A DNA stretch of 64,000 bases from Mycolicibacterium palauense (GTDB lineage Bacteria; Actinomycetota; Actinomycetes; Mycobacteriales; Mycobacteriaceae): positions 31,720 to 95,719 of the forward strand of contig NZ_NVQF01000012.1 in NCBI RefSeq assembly GCF_002592005.1, given 5' to 3'. A program made the translations under genes and the position numbers. Positions 58,217-64,000 of the stretch are shown here, piece by piece; positions within the stretch are counted from its first letter, which is position 1; every line of letters begins with the position of its first letter. The notes under the pieces are model-generated. The model was not told the origin of the DNA and did no database searches. It saw only the letters and a list, made by a program, of their open reading frames with translations.

Positions 58217-58945
58217 TCAGCCGATGACGCCACCCACGAGGTGGCCGATTCCGTAGGTGACCGCCAGTGCCAGCCCGCCGCCGATCAGGTTGCGCAGCAC
58301 GGCGCGTCCGCGGGGCGCGCCGCCCAGCCAGGCGCTGACCGCGCCGGTCAGCGTCAGCGCCAGCAGCACGGTCACGATGGTGATCGGGACCCGCAGCGTG
58401 ATCGGCAGCACGGTGATCGCGATCAACGGCAGCAGCGCACCGATGGTGAAGGCCAGCGCCGAGGACAGCGCCGCGTGCCAGGGATTGGTCAGTTCCTCGG
58501 GGTCGATACCCAGTTCCACCTCGGCGTGCGCGGCGAAGGCGTCGTGGTCGGTGAGTTCCTCGGCCACCGTCCGCGCCGTGGCCGCCGAGAGCCCCTTGGC
58601 CTCGTAGAGCGCGGCCAGTTCGTCGAGCTCGGCACTCGGTTCGGTGCGCAGCTCCCACTTCTCCTTGGCCAGCAGCGCGCTCTCGGTGTCACGCTGCGTG
58701 CTCACCGACACGTACTCCCCCAGCGCCATCGAGACCGCCCCCGCGGCCAGGCCGGCCACACCCGCGGTCAGGATCGGTCCGACCTCGGGAGTCGCCGCGG
58801 CCACACCGACCACGATGCCCGCGGTGGAGACGATCCCGTCGTTTGCGCCCAGTACACCCGCGCGTAACCAATTCAGCTTGGCGGCAACCGAACCCTCGTG
58901 GGGCTCATCGGGATGCGTGTGCGCCGGCAACTCGCTGGAGGACAT
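58217..58945 (-). CDS. VIT1/CCC1-family Fe2+/Mn2+ transporter
   Basis: 242 aa, five transmembrane helices. The first carries LRAGVLGANDGIVSTAGIVVGVA, the VIT motif, and helix 2 AGAVSMALGEYVSVSTQRDTE. The cytosolic loop between helices 2 and 3 is Glu-rich (ELDELAALYEAKGLS) as needed for metal loading. Exports or sequesters Fe2+/Mn2+. Start at ATG 58945. Confidence 0.9.
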   Translation of the reverse strand: MSSSELPAHTHPDEPHEGSVAAKLNWLRAGVLGANDGIVSTAGIVVGVAAATPEVGPILTAGVAGLAAGAVSMALGEYVSVSTQRDTESALLAKEKWELRTEPSAELDELAALYEAKGLSAATARTVAEELTDHDAFAAHAEVELGIDPEELTNPWHAALSSALAFTIGALLPLIAITVLPITLRVPITIVTVLLALTLTGAVSAWLGGAPRGRAVLRNLIGGGLALAVTYGIGHLVGGVIG

Positions 58946-59083
58946 GCGCGACAAGTTACCTCCCGGGCCGCCGCGAGCACCAGGAAACACAGCCTATCCA
59001 AAGACCGCGGGCCGGTGCGGATTTGATCCGCACCGGCCCGCCGGGACAACTGGTTTCAGGTCCGCGTCACAAGACCCCCGACG

Positions 59084-59239
59084 CTAATACCAGACCTTGC
59101 GTCCGCCCACCGGCCGACCGACCGCGCCCAGGATCCACAACACCGCCCCGATCACCAGCAGGATGATGCCGATGGTCCACAGGATGTTGATGTTCAGCAC
59201 GAAGCCGAGGATGAGCAGAATCGCTCCGAGAACAATCAT
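59084..59239 (-). CDS. Tiny hydrophobic membrane protein (51 aa, DUF6131-like)
   Basis: 51 aa: MIVLGAILLILGFVLNIN, a turn, then WTIGIILLVIGAVLWILGAV and a basic end GRPVGGRKVWY. Two membrane helices joined by a short loop. Small proteins with this exact plan are common in actinobacteria. GGAAAGAGAG before the ATG supports it. Function unknown. Confidence 0.8.
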   Translation of the reverse strand: MIVLGAILLILGFVLNINILWTIGIILLVIGAVLWILGAVGRPVGGRKVWY

Positions 59240-59278
59240 CGTGACTCTCTTTCCGTGAATGCGGTGGTCATAGCGCTA

Positions 59279-59491
59279 TTACTGACTGGGCTGGGGCAGT
59301 TCGCAGTTCTCCACCTTGGGATTGACGCCCATGTAGTTCAGCGGCCCCGCGACCACCGTCAACGCAATGGTTCCCGCAGTGGCACAGCTTGTTTCAGTGG
59401 ACTTGAAGTAGTCCCGCTGGTAAGCGGCGAGCACACCGATCGCCAACCACACCAGCACGATCACGCCGAGCAATCCTCCGCCGCGCCGCAT
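59279..59491 (-). CDS. Small single-pass membrane protein with two extracytoplasmic cysteines
   Basis: 70 aa. Positively charged start (MRRGGG), transmembrane helix LLGVIVLVWLAIGVLAAYQ, then an exposed domain with CATAGT and ENCELP cysteines. A start eight codons upstream (59515) is possible. Relative to the previous gene 39 bases away it may be co-transcribed. Function unknown. Confidence 0.7.
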   Translation of the reverse strand: MRRGGGLLGVIVLVWLAIGVLAAYQRDYFKSTETSCATAGTIALTVVAGPLNYMGVNPKVENCELPQPSQ

Positions 59492-59611
59492 CTGAGCCTC
59501 CGTCTCTGTCGGCACCTCCTGGCGCCCAGAGGTTTACCCTGGTGCAATATTCCCAAACATCGGCGCCGCACCCCCGCCTCCGGGGCCGGACCCGCACGGG
59601 GTGATCGCCGG

Positions 59612-61489
59612 TCAGGCGGCCTTGAACGGCGCGAAGGCGGTGCGCAGCCAGTCGCAGACCTCGACGGCGAGCACCTCACGGTTCTCCCGTTTGGCGATCT
59701 CGTGACCGTCGTCGGGGAAGACCACGTAGCGCACCGTGCGGCCCCGTTCGCGCAGGGCCTCCTCCATCTGCGTGGACTCGCTGACCGGGACGTTGGTGTC
59801 GTTGCCGCCGTGCACCAACAACACCGGTGCGGTCAACGCGTCCACCCGCAGCAGCGGCGAGAGCTGGTCGAGCAGCTCCCGGTCGCTGATCGGGTGGCCG
59901 TACTTCGGCTGGGCGGCCGCGGCGATCCAGGCCTCGGTGTTGCGGTAGAACGTGCTCAGGTCGCTCATCCCGCAGATGCTGATGCCCGCGGCGAACAACT
60001 CGGGGTGGAAGGTGAGCGCCGCCAGCGTCAGGTAGCCCCCGTAGGACCAGCCTCCGCAGGCGATCCGCTGCGGGTCGGCGTGGCCGCCGTCGATGAGGTG
60101 CTGCACGCAGTCGGCGACGTCGTCGATGGCCGCGAACCGCTTCTCGCGGTCGTCGGCGTGCATGAAGCTGCGGCCGAATCCCCCGGAGCCGCGCACATTC
60201 GGCGTCAGCACGGTGATCCCGGCGTTGAGCAGCTGCGGAAACACCTCGTCGTAGCCGGGCCGGGACTGACCTTCGGGTCCCCCGTGCAGGTAGATCAGCG
60301 CGCCGATGCTCTCCACTCCCTCGGGGGGGTCGTAACGCCAGGCCGTCAGCCGCAGACCGTCACGCGCGGTGATGATGTCCAGGTGCGGCGCCTCGGCTCG
60401 CGGACCCGACATCGGCACCCGGTCGACGGCCTCCCACTCGCGGGTCCTGGTGTCCACCAGTTCGACGGTCCTTGGCTGCCAGGGGCTTTCGACCGTCATC
60501 GCCACCATCGAGCCGCCTGCGCTGATCGAGAGCTGGCTGGCCACCAGCCCGGGCAGCGGGATCGGATCGGTGAGCGTGTTGTCGACGAACTGCAGGATCT
60601 GGAGTTCGCTGCAGCCGTTGATGTTCCACAGGATCGCCACCGTCGACAGGTCGTCGCTGATGACGAACTCGTCGAGTTCGTAGCCGGGCTTCTCGGCCAC
60701 CACGTAGTAGCTGACACCGTCCGGCGTCGCCGTCACCTCCAGCAGCCGGGCGTGGCCGGTCCCGTTGTCGCTGCGGATCAGCGCCCGCACATAGCCCTCG
60801 GCGCTGTTGACGCCGTAGGTCTTCGCCGGGTGGTAGAGCTTCATCTCCTCACCGTCGGCGCCGGCGCGCAGACGCCGCGGCATCTGGTCGTCGAGGATCA
60901 CCCCGGCGTCGGTGGTCGAGCCCGGATCGTAGGGCAGCAGGGAGATCTCGGTGAGGCCGTGCAACATCAGCAGTTCCCGGTAGCCGCGGGGTCCCACCCG
61001 CACCAGCGACGCGCCCGCCCAGGAGTCCACCAACCGTCCCGAGGAGCGGCGGTCCAGGATGATCCGGTTGCCGGTGGCCGGGTCGATCAGGCAGGACGCG
61101 CCGATTCCGTCGTCGCCGGTGAGGATGGCCGCCACTTGGGTGCCGTCCCAGGCGATCAGCTCGGCGGTGCCTTCCTCGCTCTCGGGGCCCATCCCGTCGA
61201 TACGGTGCGCGTCGCGGTCGTCGGGGTCGGTGGTGACGACCCAGATCTGGGTGCGCTCACTGCCGGCCGGGGCCACCTCGCAGGCCAGCCAGTGCCCGTC
61301 GGCGGAATGCAGCACCCGGGTGACCGGGCCCTCGACCGGCAACTCGACGTCACGCGAGGAACTGGCGCGCCATCCCCGCAGGAAGCGCTGCACGGCCCGC
61401 GGGTAGCCGCCGTCGTCGACGATGTTGGCGAAGGCCGTGGCATCCGGTGAGAGCGATGCGCCGTAAATCTCGCGCACCTGCGGACCCAC
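59612..61489 (-). CDS. Prolyl oligopeptidase-family (S9) serine peptidase
   Basis: 625 aa. The N-terminal 370 residues form a beta-propeller-like region with DPSL-type repeats. The C-terminal alpha/beta hydrolase has Ser in CGGWSYGGYLTLA (about 460), Asp in HGGNDTNVPVS (about 548) and His in FPDDGHEIAK (about 590). No signal peptide; acts on peptides or acyl-amino acids in the cytosol. Confidence 0.92.
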   Translation of the reverse strand: MGPQVREIYGASLSPDATAFANIVDDGGYPRAVQRFLRGWRASSSRDVELPVEGPVTRVLHSADGHWLACEVAPAGSERTQIWVVTTDPDDRDAHRIDGMGPESEEGTAELIAWDGTQVAAILTGDDGIGASCLIDPATGNRIILDRRSSGRLVDSWAGASLVRVGPRGYRELLMLHGLTEISLLPYDPGSTTDAGVILDDQMPRRLRAGADGEEMKLYHPAKTYGVNSAEGYVRALIRSDNGTGHARLLEVTATPDGVSYYVVAEKPGYELDEFVISDDLSTVAILWNINGCSELQILQFVDNTLTDPIPLPGLVASQLSISAGGSMVAMTVESPWQPRTVELVDTRTREWEAVDRVPMSGPRAEAPHLDIITARDGLRLTAWRYDPPEGVESIGALIYLHGGPEGQSRPGYDEVFPQLLNAGITVLTPNVRGSGGFGRSFMHADDREKRFAAIDDVADCVQHLIDGGHADPQRIACGGWSYGGYLTLAALTFHPELFAAGISICGMSDLSTFYRNTEAWIAAAAQPKYGHPISDRELLDQLSPLLRVDALTAPVLLVHGGNDTNVPVSESTQMEEALRERGRTVRYVVFPDDGHEIAKRENREVLAVEVCDWLRTAFAPFKAA

Positions 61490-61684
61490 CGAATCGACCT
61501 CCTACTCGTCTGCCCGCGCCGGCTCGCGGGGCCGAAACGGACGCTACCCGCCCGGCCAGCGCCTCGCCACCGCCCTCACCGGGGGTGTCCCCGGCGCGCC
61601 GTCGGGGTCCGGGGCACGCTACCTGTGCAGGTCTGATCGGCCTCGCCGACGCCGACGCAGGTAGCCTGCAGGCATGAGGTGGGC

Positions 61685-62470
61685 ATGACCGATCCGCGTC
61701 GACCCGATGGCGGGGAGTCGAACCGGAACCCCAACCGGCCGCACTGGTCCCAACCGACCGAGCCGGTGGGCAACCACTATCGGCCCGAGATCGACCCGGC
61801 ATACGCCGGGCAGTACACGTATCCGAGCTACCTTCCCCCGTCCTCGGCCAATCCCACCGAACCGCTGCCGCCGTACTGGACGCAGACCCAGTTCCAGGCA
61901 CCCGGCCAGCCCCCTGACCAGGGCGTTCCCGAACCTCCGAGGTCGCCGCGGTGGCTGTGGCTGATCGCCGGGGTGACCGTCGTGCTGGTCGTCGGCCTGG
62001 TCATCGCGCTGGTGATCGTCAACGGCGCCTCCAAGCAGGACACCGTGGTGGCGCCGCTGCCGTCGATGCCGGCGCCGACCACCACCGGGTTCCCCCTGCC
62101 GACCACGCGGACGCCCACGACCACCACGACACCGAGCCCGCTGCCGACCACCACCGCCACGACGTCACCGACCCCGTCGACCAGGGCGCCGGTGTCGCCC
62201 GGGGGCACCGACACCGTGGTCTACTCGGTGACCGGCCGCGGCCGCGCCATCAGCATCACCTACGTCGACACCGGCGGTCTGCTGCAGATCGAGTTCAACG
62301 TGGTGCTGCCCTGGAGCCGCGAGGTCACCCTGACCTCCCCCGCCGCGACGTCGGCCAGTGTCACCGTTCTCAACGTCGGCCGCGAGGTCACCTGCACGGT
62401 CCGCGTCAACGGCGCGCCGGTGCGCCAGCGCACCGGAACCGGGCTGACCATCTGCGCTTCGGCCGGATAG
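61685..62470 (+). CDS. Proline/threonine-rich membrane protein with MmpS-like C-terminal domain (Rv2507-like)
   Basis: 261 aa. Cytosolic Pro-rich N-terminus, one transmembrane helix near residues 95-118 (LWLIAGVTVVLVVGLVIALV), a Thr/Pro linker with TTT/TPS runs, then about 90 residues resembling the MmpS fold (VVYSVTGRGRAISITYVDTGG, LPWSREVTL, SASVTVLNVGREVTCTVRVNG). MmpS proteins assist MmpL lipid exporters; no mmpL is adjacent. ATG at 61685; GTG at 61679 possible. Its stop lies within a tandem repeat. Confidence 0.82.
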   Translation: MTDPRRPDGGESNRNPNRPHWSQPTEPVGNHYRPEIDPAYAGQYTYPSYLPPSSANPTEPLPPYWTQTQFQAPGQPPDQGVPEPPRSPRWLWLIAGVTVVLVVGLVIALVIVNGASKQDTVVAPLPSMPAPTTTGFPLPTTRTPTTTTTPSPLPTTTATTSPTPSTRAPVSPGGTDTVVYSVTGRGRAISITYVDTGGLLQIEFNVVLPWSREVTLTSPAATSASVTVLNVGREVTCTVRVNGAPVRQRTGTGLTICASAG

Positions 62471-62545
62471 CCGGCCAGACGGCCCAGCCGGATAGCCGGC
62501 CAGACGGCCCAGCCGGATAGCCGGCCAGACGGCCCGGCCGGATAG
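62463..62545. repeat. 25-bp tandem repeat, 3.3 copies (VNTR-like)
   Basis: A 25-base unit starting CCGGATAGCCGGCCAGACGG occurs at 62463, 62488 and 62513 (one substitution in the third), followed by eight bases of a fourth at 62538. It begins with the stop codon of the preceding gene and ends ten bases before the MFS stop codon. Unit length not divisible by three. Confidence 0.9.
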
Positions 62546-62554
62546 CGGGAGCCC

Positions 62555-63880
62555 TCAGAGCACCAGCGCGCGGCCGGCGACACGGTGCGGCGGCACCCGC
62601 ACGAACAGCATCCCGCCCAGACCGGCGGCCAGCACCACGCAGATACCGCCCAGCCCGGCGCGGTCGGTACCGAACGCGTCGACGAACAGGAAGAACAGCC
62701 ACGGCGCCAGGAACGACACCGCGCGCCCGGTCATGGTGTACAGGCCGAACGCCACGCCCTCGGTGCCGTCGACGGACAACCGCAACAGCAGCGCCCGCGC
62801 CGACGCCTGGGTCGGGCCCAGGAACAGGCACAGGATCAGCCCGCAGATCCAGAACGCCACCGGCCCCGACAACGCGAGCAACAGCAGTCCGACCACCACC
62901 ATGGCCGACAGCGATCCGACGATGACGGGCTTGGAGCCCACCCTGTCGTCCACCTGCCCGCCGGCCACCGCGCCGATCGCGGCGACCACGCACGCCGCGA
63001 CACCGAAGATGAGGACGTTGGCCGGGGAGATGCCGTAGACGGTCACGCCGAGCACCGCCCCGAAGGTGAACACTCCGGTCAGTCCGTCGCGGAAGACGGC
63101 GCTGGCGAGCAGGTAGTAGACCAGGTTGGGGTCGCGGCGCCATTCGGCGTTCAGGTCGCGCCACACCTTGCGGTAGGCACCCAGCAGGCCAGGGTGTTCA
63201 TGGGGGTCCAGCGCGGTGGGCAGGATGTGGTGGGCGGTCAGCAGCAGCGGCAGCGCGAACGCGGCGAACCAGGCGGCCGCCACCAGCACCACGATCCGGA
63301 TGTTCAGGCCGTCGGCGGCGGGCACCCCGAACAGCCCGCGGGTGGGGCCGTCGCCGGCGATGAACCCGACGTAGACGAACACCAGCAGTGCGACACTGCC
63401 GAAATAGCCCGCCCCCGAGCCGATCCCGGAGATACGGCCGGAGTTCTGCGGGGTCGAGAGCTGCCGCAGCATGGCGTTGTAGGGCACCCCGGCCAGGTCG
63501 CCGCAGGCGGCGGTCGCGGCGAGCAGCGCCAGCCCGGCGAACAGATAGGACTCCTCGGGGCGGATCAGGCTCATGGCCACGGTGCACAGCACCGCGGCGG
63601 CGGTCAGGACGGTCAGCGCCCGCTGCCGCCAGCGCGGTGCCTGCACCCACACCCCGGTCACCGGCGCCAACACGGCCACCGCCAGCCCGGCGATGGTCAG
63701 GGCCCGGCCCAGCCAGCTGCCCGGCGAGGCGCCGCCCTGCATCCCCTGGCCGACGGATTCGGTCAGGTAGACCGAGAACACGAACGTCACGACGATGGCG
63801 TTGAGGCCGACGAATCCGCAATCCCACAGCGCCCAGGCCACCACCCGGGACTTCCGGGGCGGCGAGGCTTGCTCGGTCAC
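62555..63880 (-). CDS. MFS transporter (Rv2508c-like, UMF1-type)
   Basis: 441 aa, 12 predicted membrane helices. WALWDCGFVGLNAIVVTFVF opens the first; GDLAGVPYNAML and GSGAGYFGSVALL lie in helices 4-5. This NxxxxxF and G-rich pattern is that of the UMF1/YxiO-like branch. Likely exporter; substrate unknown. GTG start at 63880 (MTEQASPPRK), upstream frame to 63988 being open but not protein-like. 63881-64000 holds no gene that I can support. Confidence 0.85.
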   Translation of the reverse strand: MTEQASPPRKSRVVAWALWDCGFVGLNAIVVTFVFSVYLTESVGQGMQGGASPGSWLGRALTIAGLAVAVLAPVTGVWVQAPRWRQRALTVLTAAAVLCTVAMSLIRPEESYLFAGLALLAATAACGDLAGVPYNAMLRQLSTPQNSGRISGIGSGAGYFGSVALLVFVYVGFIAGDGPTRGLFGVPAADGLNIRIVVLVAAAWFAAFALPLLLTAHHILPTALDPHEHPGLLGAYRKVWRDLNAEWRRDPNLVYYLLASAVFRDGLTGVFTFGAVLGVTVYGISPANVLIFGVAACVVAAIGAVAGGQVDDRVGSKPVIVGSLSAMVVVGLLLLALSGPVAFWICGLILCLFLGPTQASARALLLRLSVDGTEGVAFGLYTMTGRAVSFLAPWLFFLFVDAFGTDRAGLGGICVVLAAGLGGMLFVRVPPHRVAGRALVL

Positions 63881-64000
63881 TAGGGCACCATGCTCTCTGC
63901 GAATGCTCTCGGAGTGTTCGTTGAAGGGACTCGGCGGGGACCGAGGTGACGGCCAGGTGCGGTCGCTCGTAGAGGGCCTGCATGACACCGCCGCCCTCGG

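Noticed and set aside
62463..62545. CRISPR array.
   Set aside because: Units abut without spacers and there are only three; no cas genes nearby.
63881..64000. Longer N-terminus for the MFS transporter or a partial gene at the window edge.
   Set aside because: The frame is open but low-complexity (Ser/Pro/Arg), and the GTG at 63880 starts a family-like sequence; nothing else supports a gene.

Overview
The window is a GC-rich actinobacterial chromosome segment, almost certainly from a fast-growing Mycobacterium (Mycolicibacterium-type). From about 3.6 to 29.0 kb and 50.6 to 63.9 kb the gene order matches, from memory, the M. tuberculosis Rv2466c-Rv2485c and Rv2486/Rv2498c-Rv2508c blocks: mycothiol-dependent reductase, pepN, cytochrome oxidase accessory pair, HNH nuclease, glbO, thioesterase, gdh, ettA, ssb, plsB2-plsC-WS/DGAT, lipQ, then echA14, the citE/MaoC/fadE19/accA1/accD1 leucine operon, prolyl oligopeptidase, Rv2507- and Rv2508c-like membrane proteins.

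Layout. 0-3.6 kb: an incomplete aldo/keto reductase and a translationally coupled three-gene nucleobase operon (NCS1 permease, cytosine-deaminase-like enzyme, isopenicillin-N-synthase-like 2OG-Fe(II) oxygenase). 3.6-6 kb: Rv2466c-like reductase behind a good SigH-type promoter, then a tetR-qor pair. 6-13.7 kb: pepN, a mycothiol-type metal enzyme, two cytochrome aa3 oxidase accessory genes, HNH nuclease, a DUF4190/PknH-sensor membrane protein, glbO. 13.3-21.4 kb: thioesterase, 180-kDa NAD-glutamate dehydrogenase, EttA, single-strand-binding protein. 21.5-29 kb: glycerolipid operon (DGAT, HAD-LPAAT fusion, GPAT) and LipQ-like esterase.

A tRNA-Arg(UCU) at 29.15 kb marks the left edge of about 21 kb of accessory DNA that separates lipQ from echA14. 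An IS481-family element sits exactly against the tRNA 3' end, with a perfect 15-bp target duplication. Behind it lie a methyltransferase with no usable start, an amino-acid permease, a small zinc-ribbon gene, and a cluster of two mycofactocin-coupled dehydrogenases, an ABM monooxygenase, a cysteine hydrolase, a MoxR ATPase, a VWA protein and a Fis-family enhancer-binding-type regulator. A T9 run at the MoxR/VWA junction could produce a frameshift fusion. Next come molybdate uptake (mopI-modABC), a Ser/Thr kinase whose sensor is a periplasmic amino-acid-binding-protein domain, a CBS protein, and a sulfide/persulfide oxidation operon (MBL-rhodanese + SQR) under a CsoR/CstR-like operator and closed by a strong intrinsic terminator.

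The right part (51.4-57.5 kb) is a leucine/branched-acyl-CoA catabolic operon with a divergent TetR regulator and a clear 39-bp palindromic operator. Many operons are coupled by ATGA/GTGA overlaps. Assignments to families are by motif reading only; no database search was possible.
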